Assembly (NCBI GenBank): GCA_963514095.1
Contig: OY741282.1
Coordinates: 23,349,327 to 23,413,326 of the forward strand
DNA: 64,000 nt
Origin: Eutrigla gurnardus
Taxonomy: Eukaryota > Chordata > Actinopteri > Perciformes > Triglidae
Reading direction: 5' to 3'
The notes below the pieces were generated by a model. The model did not search any database. It was given only the letters and a program-made list of their open reading frames with translations, and was not told the DNA's origin. Shown piece by piece: positions 34,501 through 48,301 of the stretch (position 1 is its first letter; each line of letters opens with the position of its first letter). The position numbers and the translations under genes are program-made.

Positions 34501-36226
34501 GCACAAAAAGGAGAACAAGGGTTTATTGATGGGAAGCTATAGAGAGAGTGACTGCAGCATGAGCCTTGTTGAACTTCAATAAAAACTTCTGGTAATCTCT
34601 GCAAAACTGCACGGTCAGCACCAGCTCTGTGACCATGAAGGACAGCGCGCTCCGTCGTATACATCCCAGCATTAATGACTTGAACTGTGCTCTCTTCTGC
34701 TCCGTCTGCTTTTAAATCAGCGGCGTCACCTGACTGCACCAAAGTGACTTTGTTAGCAACAGGAGACGTTAGTGGAAGCCATCCGACGCGTTGCTGACTG
34801 ATGTCGTGCTTAATGAAGTGGGACTAGTGTTCCTCTATGAACATTGTGCTGCCGGCTGCCTGTCCGGCGCCCGCTGATGTGATGTGGAGCATTTATTATG
34901 TAATGTTGACTGTATATTGCTGGGTGGTGGCACCGGATTCCAGCTCCTCATGGCGGTATTATTTGTAGATAATTCTAAGGCGTCCACTGGGACACACCTG
35001 CAGCAGGGTAACAATGTTTTCATCATCTCCTTTCATCAAAAAACACCATCAAATGTGGGTTCACTGGGTTGAAGTTCAGTAATTGCGAATCCTGACCTAT
35101 GTGCTAACGTCTTAAAAAGCAGTGTTAGATAGAGATATCACTAAATGACTATTTAAATTTTAAAATCATCTCCTTTTCCATCTCCTCCATTTTTCATCTT
35201 CTCACTTCCTCTCTTCTCTCCCCTTCCTTCTCACCTCCCCCTTTTTCTCTGTCTCTCCCCGAGTCTCTTCACACGCTTCCCGTTCTCTCTCTCTCCCCCT
35301 GAGTCGTTCTCTCTCTCTCTCTCTTCCTCTCTAACCCTATAGGGATAGAGATTGAGTAGAATTACCATCCTCTTGATCTATAATTACCACACATCTCTCT
35401 CTCTCTACCCGTGGCTCTCGTTCTCCCAGCGTGCCAGCCAGTCTCCGAGTGTACACAGGATACATACATTTAACTTGTGTGAACAAATATAAGACCTATT
35501 GAGATGTTCAACAGAGGATGTATGACAAGTGCATGATGGAATTACCTATTTATTGGAGGAGCCATTAAGAAAAGATGGGAATCTTTTCATCCTGATAACA
35601 GGTGCTGTTCATACAAGGGAACATTGCATATATAATGTACAGTGATGACAATACAGGTCTCAGATTTTCATTTCTTTAGTGGATGACAGATGACACTTTT
35701 CATGCTTGTTATCGTGGCAGAGGATGGAGGTCACCGCTGTGGATGGACATGAAGCATGTTTTATTTGTGTCACAAAACATTCACATTTATATTTACCAAT
35801 CATAATCACAATCTCTAACCAGTCGTTGCCTAACCATCACTATGCTCTCCATTCACTATGTGTGTTTTTGTTATAACCACAGTATATCCAGCATGCACAG
35901 TTGATATAGTGGTACACATTTTGAATATGTTGGCAATGGATGTAAAATAAATTAAAATATATAAATCCATGGGTTTGCAGATTCATCGTTCTGGTGTTGC
36001 TATATGTTAAAAGAATAAAAGAAGAAGAAAAACAACTTTGTTGAGGATAGGGGGGAAATGAGTTATTTCCTTCATATTTCTTTCGTCCTATAGTTGATTT
36101 AATGTCTTCCCTTGCAGGAACAACTGCTCAAAAGATGGATGACTGCACAGAACGCAGGCAGGTAATCGAGAAGAACGAGCCGCCGTGTCACTTGACACAT
36201 TTTGTGATTTGACTGCATTCATTGAG
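31585..36226. other. Gene-free intergenic stretch
   Basis: No supported exon. A 107-codon frame at 33777-34100 is discussed under findings. A pyrimidine-rich segment rich in CTCTCT lies at about 35165-35410. Nothing else identifiable. Confidence 0.55.
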
Positions 36227-36392
36227 AATTTATCCGAAACGCTTTACGGGTTACCTGTCGTTCAGTTATTCACACACATTCCTGGAAGCTCCCGTGCAAA
36301 GCGGCCTTAGATTGGGAGAAATTTAGGGTTCTGTGTCTTCCTCGAGGACACTTTGACATGTGGCCGGGAGTCAAACTACCAACCCTGCAGAG
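36227..36392 (-). repeat. Degenerate SINE-like fragment related to the copy at 9528-9779
   Basis: It shares the order of recognisable blocks with the SINE at 9528-9779: TTTATCC, CGCTTTA, CACACACATTC, TTAGGGTTCTGTGTCTTC, GAGGACAC and GGGAGTCAAACTACCAACC, all on the same strand. It is strongly diverged, and the tRNA-like head is incomplete. Confidence 0.45.
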
Positions 36393-37114
36393 GTTCAACT
36401 ACAGACAACTACTACATCTACTACAGACATGCAGTCAGTCAGTCTTTCAAGTATGAGCCAAGCAGATTTATCAATTTGTGATTTTGGAAGACTGTAGATT
36501 ATTGTTCACTTAAAACTATGATATAAATAGTAATAGCAGAGATAGTGAAGTTTGTCTGACATGTTTCAATGCCGCTGACTTTCTAAGCTGTATTTTTAAT
36601 GGGATAGACACTAAATAAAACCAGTCAGTCTCTATGTATGATGAAATGAACAAAGCAGCATGAAGCAGTGACCCAGTATATTTGTACTACTCATCTATGC
36701 CAGATTTGGGACCACACTGGCTGCTTCAACCAGCGCGTCGCTTGGTAAAATGCGTCAGTCAGTTGTTTAACGATGACGAAATTAATAAGGCAGCAGATGA
36801 GGCGGCGAGGGTAAACACAGTTTGTAACCTACACTTCTATTCTCCTCAGCATCTATTATTCATCGGTCGGGATGATTCTTTCATGAGGCGAGCTAGTTGC
36901 ACATAATTCATAACGCAGGCTGCGGAAAGTAGGACAGAGTGAGATCCAGGCGAGGGAGGGGGAGGAGGTCGGATGAGAGAGGGTGGCTGAGTGAGAAACA
37001 GGGTGACGAAAAGGAAGACATGAAGACGGAGAGGGTGTCGGGATGAGGAGGTGAGAGAAAGGAAAGAGGAGGAAGCATACAGGGTTTGGGTTTGCAGACA
37101 TACAGTTGAATAAA

Positions 37115-37131
37115 GGGGGGGGGGGGGGGGG
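37115..37131. repeat. Poly-G run, 17 G
   Basis: Seventeen consecutive G after AATAAA, within purine-rich DNA. Confidence 0.9.
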
Positions 37132-37277
37132 TGTGGCACAGTCTGTTCAAGTTCAAAAAAAGAGTGAGGGAAATTGAGAGATTAAAGGGAGAGTGAGATA
37201 AAGAGAGAGATGCTTGAAAATATACGAGAGGTGGAAGAGAGATGGGGAAAAGAGAGAGGGGAGGGTTTTGCCTTTGG

Positions 37278-37325
37278 CCGATGTGATACATCTCTATCAC
37301 ATCGGGGGGGGGGGGGGGGGGGGGG
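37278..37325. repeat. 11-bp perfect hairpin fused to a 22-G run
   Basis: CCGATGTGATA (37278-37288) is the exact reverse complement of TATCACATCGG (37295-37305) with loop CATCTC. The last GG of the right arm is the start of the G run 37304-37325. Confidence 0.9.
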
Positions 37326-37877
37326 AGGAGTCTGCAGGAAAGACAGAAGTTCATCATTGGTTCTTTTTTTTTCACCAAAGCTGGAGGGAGAAAAAAAAAC
37401 ATTTGTTCAAGCTTAACTGTGCTGTCTGGTTGGAAGACAGTTTCCCTGCACATTTCCATAGAAAACTCTATTATCACCGTTAATTTGGTGTCATTTAAAA
37501 AAAGAAACATGCATGAAACAGTTCAGTCACTCTCACCCGTGACTAAAGCTGCCAGAACCTGAAAGAGAGACGGCAAGCAAAGATGTAAATGAGGAGAGAG
37601 ACAGGTGGAATTCTCTGGTTGGAGAGGTGAGACACGGAGACAAAAGTTTGAACAGCTTCACTTTGGTCTGCTGCTGGGAGCGAAGAGATCAGAATTCAAA
37701 GATCTTTCCACAGCTGTGTGTGAGTGTATTTGACAGGGGGGGCAGACAGACAAACAGACAGAAAAAGAGAGGGAGAGAGAGATCACAGACTTTCTCCCCC
37801 GCTATATAGCTCTGGGCCATGTACACAGCAGAAAGTCACGACCCCAAAGTACAGTGCACGGTCTGAATGCCAATGAC

Positions 37878-37878
<1 letters not shown>

Positions 37879-37960
<82 letters not shown>

Positions 37961-38054
37961 GGTGGGTGGGTGAGCGTATATATGGGGGACAGTATTCCTT
38001 TGGGAGCTGAAGGCAGAAAAAATAGAATGCTGAATTGTGAATATGACAACCCTG

Positions 38055-38086
<32 letters not shown>
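37879..38086. repeat. (GT)n and (CA)n microsatellites
   Basis: GT at about 37879-37957 and CA at 38058-38086, about 100 bp apart. The pair could fold back on each other in single-stranded form. Confidence 0.95.
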
Positions 38087-38089
<3 letters not shown>

Positions 38090-39268
38090 AACACACAAAC
38101 ATACATGTGCACAACAACCAGCCCTGGAAGAGGGGCGGGTGGAGGGCAGGACAAGGTGACCATGAATAGAGTTGGGACGAGGCGAAGCATCTTCATATAG
38201 ACATGGCAGTATGCTGGAAAAACAAAGTGTACATTTGTTTTTATGATTTTTGTTCCACGATAACAAACACCGGAGCATAAATGCATAGTCATTGCATCGT
38301 GGTTTGGTTTTCCCCTCACTTTGATAGGTTACATCATACTGTGTTCTCCACCTCACTTGAGTCCATTGCATTGCACATTTTTATTATTTGCAAAGTATCA
38401 TTTGTCCTAGTGGTTTCCTGTATTATAATAGTATTTTGAATGCACACATATAGTATGCACAAATCTGCACTCATGTGGTTCTATGCAGATACTTCCTCAG
38501 CCCACATTTGATCATTTCTGCCCATCTCTAGCTGTTTATAATAACAGCCAAGCATTAAGGAAAGAGCGCTGTTTGTCTCTCATGTTACAGTGTAAGTTAC
38601 ACGTAATAGACCTCAAAGTAAGCAGTTCTCAGTCTAATGGCTTCTCTGAATGCTAATGCCATTAGAGCACAGATAAAAAGAATCACTGTCACCAATACGC
38701 GCCTGTAGGAAATGAGATAATCTTCGAGGCATTCAAAACGATTGCAAACAATATCCCAAAATGTGAAAACTTGTGAAAAAGAATCATTACGTGGCATCTA
38801 TTGCAAAAATCCTGCCGCTTTAGAATAATGTGTTCAATACTGTTCACATACGAAGGCGGTTGATTTTGCTGATGAAGTCAACATCTCATTTACAGTCAAA
38901 CCACTATGTGGGAGATTCGCCGGAGACGACCGACTGTGATTTTCTGTCTCGTCGATGATTCGCTCCGATGAGCTCAACACGGACCTCGCCGCCAGAAGTC
39001 ACTTTTTATCAGGTGGAGGAAAACTACGGAGGTCAGTTATTTCAGTATGTCATCTGGAAGAGAAGCAACAGGGGGGGTCATCATGGGTCACGGATTGTTA
39101 GAAAGGTCACACAGAAAGACACCTATGGTTGCAAGTAAGACTCCAACCTTCACTTGGCTAATGTCATTGCAGAAGTGCAGTTTGTTTTCCCGTCGTTTAC
39201 TTAAAACCCTCAGATTTGCACTCAGCTGAAACGTTAGAGGATCCCGTTAAAAATCAATAGCAGGAGAT

Positions 39269-39297
39269 GCCGCCGCCGCCGCCGCCGCCGCCGCCGC
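39269..39297. repeat. (GCC)n trinucleotide repeat, about 9 units
   Basis: Pure GCC run in otherwise AT-rich DNA, flanked on both sides by the direct repeat ATCAATAG (39253-39260 and 39305-39312). Confidence 0.9.
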
Positions 39298-40226
39298 TTT
39301 AAGGATCAATAGTGGCACTTAATGGAGGGTTTTTTGGTGAGGTCTTCTTTTAAGTTGCTCTCTACCCTTAATTTCCATTTGCAAAGAATAATAACTCAAT
39401 TTCAGTGTATACATTCTACAAAACAAACATATGGATGGCATTTAGGGAATTCTCATTCTTTGAGATTTCTGCAACACAGTATTATGCAGCTCCCCACACG
39501 TCTGTGGTTTTATATTACACCTCCTATTACCAATAACAACCAGAAATGTGACTTGCGGTAATGACACGGGCTTTGAATTTGAGTTGGCTGCCCTCCAAAC
39601 TCTGCTGCGGGGGTCTTACCCCAGCAGGGTACGTCTTGCACTTAAAAGACGGCGAGAAAACGGCTTTAATGTAATATGTCACGTAAAAGCACGGGGCTCG
39701 CTCGGTTTAATTCTAATAGATTCGCCGTTCGGTGCATTTGCACTTGGTGTGCAAGAAGAGCTGCTGGGGAACAAAACGCTGTAGTGGGATTCAGTTATTG
39801 CTGTTTTAGTTAGAGGATGTTTCACCATTCCGATCAACGATTCACCTACTTTCCCCCACGAAGCATATATCAGCTGGTTTCGTAGGAAAACAGATCTGAC
39901 GATCCAAATGTAGAAACAATATGTATTCCGTAACTTCCCTCACATCAATGCATGTTTGCTTTGAATGATGGCATCGCTGTCGCCTCGTGCCTCCAGCTAC
40001 TTCAGTGCAGGTTTAGAGTTCACGTGACGGGTTTCCACTCGCTGCGTTATCTGCTTGGTTTCTCTCCGTCTCTGCTTTCTCCTTCTCTCTGTTTCCAGTC
40101 ATCTCCTCCCTGATCTCCGTGTGGACGCAGGTTCACATCCCCCTCCGAGGAAATCAGCACGGAGCATTTCAAACGGTGACTCAGTCTCAGCGAAGCATGT
40201 GCAGAATGCAGTATGCATGTGCTGCT

Positions 40227-40228
<2 letters not shown>

Positions 40229-40306
<78 letters not shown>

Positions 40307-40386
40307 CTAAGCACACTAATTGTAATTAGTTGTTTCCTGTATCAGGCTGTTTTCAATTTGAAACACGGGCTCTGCCAAAGCGCCCT

Positions 40387-40430
<44 letters not shown>

Positions 40431-40642
40431 ATGTGTGTGTGCGTGTGTGTGTGTGTGTGTGTGTCTGTGTGTGTGTGTGTTTATAGATGTGTGTCTGACT
40501 CTAGCTCTTTGTTTATATCAGGTTCAACTGACATCACACTTCCTGTGCACCAGTATTCCCTGTCTGGAACTGTGTATTCACATACGCGGTTGTGTGTGTG
40601 TGTGTGTGTGTGTGTGTGAGTGTGTGTGTGTTTGTGTGAGAC

Positions 40643-40720
<78 letters not shown>
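40229..40720. repeat. Microsatellite block: (GT)n three times, then (GA)n
   Basis: GT at 40229-40303, interrupted GT at 40388-40480, GT at 40590-40638, and GA at 40646-40720. They account for the Cys/Val- and Arg/Glu-rich frames over the block. Confidence 0.95.
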
Positions 40721-40724
<4 letters not shown>

Positions 40725-40987
40725 CACGTTAACAAAGCTGTCACCAAACCCAGTGACGTTTTTTTCGCTCCTGGTCTCCATACAGTCTCTCTTTTCACCA
40801 GGTTCCTTGTTTTCTTCATTTCCCAATGTATCCCCTCTTCTTCCTTTCTCCCCCTTTTGCTTCGTTTTTGCCCCCAATCGCTCTATCCATCCTTTCCTCT
40901 CCATATCACCTTCCTATTGACGTCCCTCATGTACAATGTCTTCTATTTCCTTTCTCTCTCTGTCTCCTTCTCTCCATTCTTCACTCT

Positions 40988-40989
<2 letters not shown>

Positions 40990-41070
<81 letters not shown>

Positions 41071-41083
41071 TCTCTCTCTCTCC
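40990..41083. repeat. (CT)n microsatellite
   Basis: About 94 bp of CT with CCCTC interruptions. It is complementary in sequence to the GA tract about 270 bp upstream, so the two could pair as an inverted repeat. Confidence 0.95.
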
Positions 41084-42760
41084 CTCCCTGTAGGAATGGA
41101 GGGATTATGGAGATGAGAATGTGTATTGTTCAGGACAGGGCCTGTCTGTGATCCTCTGGTAAAAAATGAGAGAAGTCTGCATGCCCCCAACTATAAACAG
41201 CATGTGGCTGTCAGACTCATGCAAATCACCGCTGCTGTAAATGTATCCCAGCACACACAAACATGCAACACCAACAGTCAGGTATATGCAGATGTGTGTG
41301 TGTATATACATATATGGTCCATGTAGAAAAGCATGCACAGACCTCATTTCCATAAGCGTGAACTAAAACAGATGCAAACACACAGAAACAAACACCTACA
41401 GACAAACACAAACACCTAACTAAGCTGTCACAGTGGCGAAACTAACTAGATGTGGCAACTACCACGGGGGGATTATACCACCGGAGGGGGGTTTTCTCCC
41501 TCTTTTTCTATCTCTCCACACATTTACGCCTTTGAAGTTTTAATTTTCCTCTCCTCGTGTTTGCTGTGTGTGAGAGGGGAAGAGAGGGGAGCCAACACAC
41601 AGGGAAATTCATTAAAGTGTGATTTATTTGGATACACTAACGCGGAGTTCGTGTAATGCTGTATTTCCTAACCCAATAAAATGTAGCGTTTATATGGATA
41701 TATGTGTTTATATCTGTCTGGATAATGAATGGGCACATAACATGAATGCATAACCTTGGTAATGAGGTGTGGGGCCGAGCTAAAGGCCATTAAACTGTTT
41801 GTGATTAGGAAGTTAGGGCTGTTTGTGATTTATACCTGAAGTATAAGAGATATTGTCTACTCAAGTGTATTTTTACCAACGAAACATACAAAATAACAAT
41901 ATTTTGGGGAGAAGAAAGAATAAACTGTGTAACTGTTTTAACAACAAAATACAAACAGGTCAGAAATGTGCATTACTTTTCTTTTGGCACTTCTGCATCA
42001 TGTTGTCTAAAAAGTCACGTTGCTTTGTCAGCAGTTCTTGTTTCACAGACAACAACAGATGGACTAAGTAACAAGGCACACCTTTTACTATGATTCCTAA
42101 TCACATGTATGGACTCCACTGAATGACCCCAATAAAAGGTGACCCTCTCACATTAGGGATTTATGAATTGTTTGTGATGAAAAGAAAAGTAAAGAAGGTA
42201 GAACAGAGGCCAGAGAGGAAAGGTGGTCAGCTTGAGTTATAATAAACATAGATGATGCAAAGCAAAACAACCAAAACAAAAATATAAAAAGTTTTCAAAC
42301 CACTCCTGCAGTTTAATCCACTCAGCATGTTCCAATCACACTTATGAGCCCAGAATATGACTAAATAAAACACATGTGAACACATCACCCTTTAAATAGT
42401 CTGCTATCAACGAGCCAATTTGGATTTAGACAATGATGAGTTCTTGTTCACGACATTGGTTTCCATGGTTAGAATATTGAATAATCGCTTACTGTACATT
42501 GTCTATCAACTCTCTGCGTGACAGGAACAACACGGAAGATTGGCTTCTGCATAATTGAGTCGTTTTATGATGGCATGTTGCAGCTGCAGCGACGAACGCG
42601 TTTGTCACGGAAGAAAACGTCAGACGGATGTGAATTGTTGATGAGGCATTAAATCCTCTTCTTTTCTCTTCGTGTCAAAGGGAGGGTTTACGTTTTGTCC
42701 ATTGGTTTCCAAAATGCTCAGACTTTTTTTGTTGTTGTTTTTGTCATCCGTCCAGTGTGT

Positions 42761-42855
42761 GCTGGGATATGCTCCAGTGTGATTCGACATGAACCCTGAA
42801 TTAGAATCAGGTCGTCCATCCATCCGTCCACTTCCTAAACCGCTTATCCTGCAGG
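42761..42855. repeat. Composite fragment of a common fish LINE-type tail
   Basis: The left part GCTGGGATATGCTCCAGTGT with ACCCTGA reads like the plus strand of a widespread fish repeat tail. The right part (CCATCCATCCGTCC, CTTCCTAAACCGCTTATCC) is the reverse strand of the same kind of tail, which normally reads GGATAAGCGGTTTAG followed by GGAT repeats. The two halves are therefore in opposite orientation. Family recognition is from memory. Confidence 0.45.
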
Positions 42856-45686
42856 ACACACACGCATACAAATATCCCACACAATGTCGATACCCCTGTT
42901 TAGTTCCTGCCTGTTTCTTTGACGCATTTGCTGTTTATTAATAAGAACATATTGGATGGCGAGCTCTTTTATACTCAAATAGCAAGCCTGGATCCCTCCA
43001 GAGGTTACATCCAGGGGATTGGAATAAGCTCAAACTGTGGCCTCTTATACCTTTGGAACTTTATTTTTTACATCATTCCAGTCCCTGCATTTCTAATACT
43101 AATACTCATAACAATGGAGCGAAGAATTGTGGATTTCTTTGTCTTTTTTGTTTTGCAAACTGCATCACATCATTGCAAAGCGTAAGACAACATCTCTTTC
43201 CTCAAAGTAGGTGTTTTTTGTCCTTCAGATTAATGGTCTGTGCTCATTAACGTATTTTTCTTCATGTAACAACTAACAATTAATTTGCCATGTACCTTTT
43301 ATAACGGCTGTTGGTCTCTGTGGAAAATGAAAATACAATCCATCTCATCTGGGTCACTAAAGGCTTGGAATGAAATCAGTGTTTTTCCACAGGTTTTGGC
43401 CACAGTGTCTCCCAGCACATGCAAAAGACACATGAAGCCATAAGGTGTTTTATGTCTCTTTTCATTGCCGTCCTATGTGTCTGGGTGCAAGCTGTTCACC
43501 CGGCACCGCTGGGGTGTCGCCAGCTGCGCCGCCGCTCCCCTGGCAGGTAAATGATGAGGCCTGATGAGACGGGATAGCGTCGTAACAGTCCGCTTTTTAA
43601 GTAAAAATTTGTTTTGCATCCCAAGTAGCTGCATTTGAATAAAATATGGGACATGTAATGTGTTATGGCATATGGCAAATCGACAACATGTGAAACATGA
43701 AGACTATTACCGTGCTGACCTTCAGGAGTCCTTGGCATGGTGAATAAACCAGTTATTGTCATTGTTTCCCACTGAAAACACACTCCGGGACGAATGTAAT
43801 TATTTGACTCATCACTTTTAATGACGTGCTGTCCAGTAACACCACTACCTATTCTATCTATACTCTAGTAACAGGATTTCTATATGTGACAGCATGCTCC
43901 ACTCAATGTAAAGCAGCCAAATGCCAAAATATGTAAATGGGAAAGTAATTAATGACCTATTGGGCACATAAGGCGTAACTTTTCAGTGATAGCGGTGAGC
44001 ATCCTGCGGGTCCATATGCAAGCTGTTATTACTGAGCCAGCTGTAACAGCTCTCTCCTGGCAGACAGCATACAGTCACAAACCCATCTGTGTCCGCGGGC
44101 ATCAGGCGCCAACACCAACGTGCTATATATATATATGTGTGTCCTCCACGGCTACGCAGGTAGAGCGGATCATTTCTCACGATATGCAAAAAAAAACCTG
44201 TTTAACTGAGATACTTCCACATCATGAAGCCAAATCCAGTTTAACCTGGGTGGTGAAGTGCTGAGCCGGATGTCCTTGACCTTCTTATTCCTGACTATAT
44301 GAGGTAGATTGAAATAATAGAACTGCAAGGCAAATAAGCTCCGTTTTTATTATACATGAAAGAAGAAAGGAAATGTTTCATGAAGCAAATGTGAGAAGTG
44401 AATCTGGTGAAAAAGATAGCCCGCCTGACCTGGCTATAGTTGCCTTAATTATTGGCACATTTTGTACTATACAATGGCGCGGTGAATCAATTTTGCAAGG
44501 TAGAGAAGATACGGCTCCCATGTGGAAACGACAGACAATCCTGGATATACGACCAGAGTGGAATCCCAGACTGTAGCAAATCGTAGTCTGTTGCACTCGG
44601 GAGGCTTTCTGCACGTCCAGCTTGGCAAATTAGCCTTTTTGAAGGAAATTTCATGGGTTTATTTCATTTTTTTTTCAGTAAGACTTGGTGTGAAGCCTAA
44701 TGCAATTAGTTTTACATAATATTTAATAATTGAATATTAGAAGAAGATGTGATGTGATGTCATATTTTACAGTGTATTCCTGAATAAAATATATAAATAG
44801 TGTAACATACATTTTTTTTGATTTCCTATTTAAATTATTTAAAATACTGTATTTCACTTTTCCTGTCCAGACCATCAAGACAATTCAAGATTTGATTTGT
44901 TGACCTTCTGCCAAACCAGCCCAATTTTCCGCCCATTAGGACTGTGACGCCTCCCAGTTTAGACCCTTTGAAATTTGAAATGTTATGTCATCGCACGCTT
45001 TTTCTTCCCAGCCCTTTGTCTCTCCTTTCTGAAGATTTAATTAAGTCATGTCTTAAAAAAGCTCAATGTTTGATATGCAAATATTAATACATGCACATTT
45101 TTCTTTAAAGTGCATCCATGACGAAAAAGGGTTCCATGATGGAAACATGAATAAAAACATGTGAAGATCAAGTCATCGTAAAAAATGGCAAAAAAAATGC
45201 TAAAAGTCATTCACGTAAAGTACACTGCAACAGGAAAAACACTTCAGCAAATTATGTTTACAACTGTGAAAGGCTCTATAGGTAAATGTGTTTTTAATAA
45301 GCATGCCTTTTATAACACATTAGACATGTCTTAATATCACACGTCTGTGATATGATAATAGAGAAGTTGTAAAGAGGCCATTCACAACGGAAGGCGGGGC
45401 ATATGTTTGGTGTAATTAGGGTTGGGTGATGAATGTGGAATCACTGATTTGCAAAAAAATAGAATTGTAATATGTGGGCGACTTGAATGTGTGACATCTT
45501 GCTCAACCAGCGATGGCAGCTGTTCATCTCCTCCTCGCCTCCTCAACCCCCCTGAACCCAACTTCTGATGACATTTTTGCACACACGCAAAAAAAAACAA
45601 CACGCATACAGTGCAAGGACACTATGGTGTGTGAATGGAAGGCCAACGTTTATTCCCCAGGGATCTTCTATCTATAATCTCAATTC

Positions 45687-45688
<2 letters not shown>

Positions 45689-45772
<84 letters not shown>
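45689..45772. repeat. (CA)n microsatellite, about 84 bp
   Basis: Uninterrupted CA run. Confidence 0.95.
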
Positions 45773-45776
<4 letters not shown>

Positions 45777-46791
45777 CTTGTTATGACTCTATAGGGACCC
45801 ATTGGTTTTCACATGCAACATTCACATTAAGCAGCATGTGCATGTGTTGACAGGGGGTTGGTACAGTCACATCAGTAGGGGGAAGTTAAAGGAGGCAAAC
45901 ACGGATATACTGTGTATGTGAAACCCTGGTTTGAGGTTTGTGAACAAATACCAAATGTGATTGAAACTACATTGATTTTTCTGATTATAAATCATCAGAA
46001 TAAATTAGAATTAAATAGGGAAAATGATTCCCGGCAGGGAAAATATACATTACTTTAGATACTAAAACGTAATGTTATCATTAGCAATTTTATCAGATTT
46101 GAGGTTGCTATTATAATACGATCTACATCCACATGACATCATTATGATGAGCTCCAGTGAACTCCATTGATGGTATTGATTGGTGCTTGATTGATAAAGG
46201 AAGCAACTGAGCCAAATTAGCTTGTCAGCAAAATCTTTTTAAATCAATATCCGTCTGTCCAAAAGGTCTATTGTTACTACCCGTGCAGCTAATAAGTGTT
46301 TTGACGTATTTGTCACCTCAAGGCTTTGCTTTGCATCCACCTCTCCATCCTCCCTGCCGAAGCGTGTTTGGGGAATGATTCCCAGCTCTCCTTTTTTATC
46401 ACTTACACATTATTACAGGGACGATTTAAGAGGTTCCATCTGTTTGGCAGCACAACGCTGCATTGACACTGCCAACATGTTGTGGTGGACGATAGTGTAT
46501 TCTCCTGAGACCACTCATGTTTATTTTGTTTTTGATTGTACTACAATGTATAAATCAGCTGTTTTATGGGTTTTTTTAATACAGCTGGGGAAACAAACAT
46601 GTGTTTGTTGTATTTTCCAAATGGTGTAGATTGGTTTTTGGTTAAAAGGTGACTGTTTGTCTTTCTTTTGCCAGAGATGGACAGATAACAGCAGCAGAAC
46701 GAAATATGGGGTAAAAAGAAACAAGGGGTGGCAGCGTTTTGCTTACTCTATTGAACTGGACAAACAATTGATTTGATTACCCTGGACCCAC

Positions 46792-46793
<2 letters not shown>

Positions 46794-46881
<88 letters not shown>

Positions 46882-46972
46882 TAGCCAGCAGGATGTGGAA
46901 GTTGTAGGTTAATAGGAAAAGGAAATACAGAGCTTTAGAAATATGAGGGTCTGTGTGTGTGTGTATGTGTGT

Positions 46973-47050
<78 letters not shown>
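46794..47050. repeat. Two long (GT)n microsatellites
   Basis: GT at 46794-46880 and interrupted GT (with TATG) at 46951-47050. Confidence 0.95.
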
Positions 47051-47053
<3 letters not shown>

Positions 47054-47268
47054 AAATCCTTCAAGTTAAGTGAATAAATTAGCTCTTGTTTTTACCATTT
47101 TCAGTTTTAGGTGACGATCACAGTTTCGCAGCGACGCAGCTGAACAATGAAATCACTGATTTAGAAGTTTATAGAAACCAAAAGAGCAATGTAGACACTG
47201 AATCACCTCAGCTGTGCAAAGAACTGCAAGAGTGTGGTGTTAAAAGAATGAAGAGAAGGTGGGAGGAT

Positions 47269-47423
47269 GGGGGGGGGGGGGGGCGTAGATGAGAAAGGTT
47301 GGCATAGGAGCTAATAGAGGGGAAGAATGTGCTGTGTGTGTTGCTGGAAAATAAGCTGAGGTGGAGAAAAGCAGAGTGACAGAAAAGTGCTGGGATGGAT
47401 GGAGGGGGGGGGGGGGGGGGGGG
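47269..47423. repeat. Two poly-G runs, 15 and 20 G
   Basis: G at 47269-47283 and at 47404-47423, both in purine-rich DNA containing GGATGG words. Confidence 0.9.
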
Positions 47424-48219
47424 TTAGATTGGAGACGACAAAATGGATGAAACTGATAAAAAGGATGGGAGAGCGGGCCATGCCTTGAAGAAATGGATGC
47501 AATCAAAAGAAAAAGATGCCAAAGTGTTTGGAAAGAGGAGGAAGGGTTTGTCTTATAGAAGTAAAAATGTCAGCCTCAAATTGCAGAGTCGTCTGTATTC
47601 TGGAGCTCCTTCATCACTCGTTCACTGCTGTCTAATCAAACCACGGTCTCCTCTGGATTGCCTGACTGTTTGTCAGTCAACAGATTTACACTGAGGAGAT
47701 TCTGGATGGTAAATATGAAAAGGTCACATGATCAGTTGTGTTGAGAGATGGGACTGGCCTTCAACCATAGCTGTAATAGTGGATTATAATCCATGTTCTA
47801 TAACTTCATTCAGTCACACAATGCAGCATTGCTTGTTGCAGACACACCATGGATAAAACCTGCAAGAAATATAAATAATTTCATCCATTGCCCACAGAAG
47901 GAATCTAAATCAAAGCACTTTATTTTTGCTATTGATGCCGTAGCTCATCTTGGACCCTCAGGTGTTTCTTTTTTTTCTACCTCTCCACGGATTGCACTTA
48001 GAATCTGTTATCCCTCAGCCCCCATACACACTCTTTTTTTTCATTTAAAGTATATATTCTGTAGGTCCTGACTTGGGAGATAAAATGTGTGAAAAGAGAG
48101 CTGTAGGATTTGGAGCAGCATGCAGAGGGGAGCAGGCAAAATAGAGAGAGAATATCAGCAGCACTGCCTGCCAGCCTCACTGAGCTGCTAAGCAGGGCTT
48201 AACGATGCCCAGGGGGTGG

Positions 48220-48240
48220 TGTGTGTGTGTGTGTGTGTGT

Positions 48241-48288
<48 letters not shown>

Positions 48289-48301
48289 GTGTGTGTGTGT
48301 G
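48220..48301. repeat. (GT)n microsatellite
   Basis: GT with single GA and GC interruptions. Confidence 0.95.

Larger units (their letters stand above)
36393..42760. other. Gene-free stretch rich in simple repeats
   Basis: No supported exon. It holds purine-rich DNA (36920-37250), two long G runs, a hairpin, several GT/GA/CT microsatellites and a GCC repeat, listed separately. Confidence 0.6.

Noticed and set aside
34614..34648. REST/NRSF site: GTCAGCACC and GGACAGCGC half sites
   Set aside because: Both half sites are good, but the 17-nt gap (26 bp centre to centre) is outside the canonical spacing and the expanded spacing I know of.
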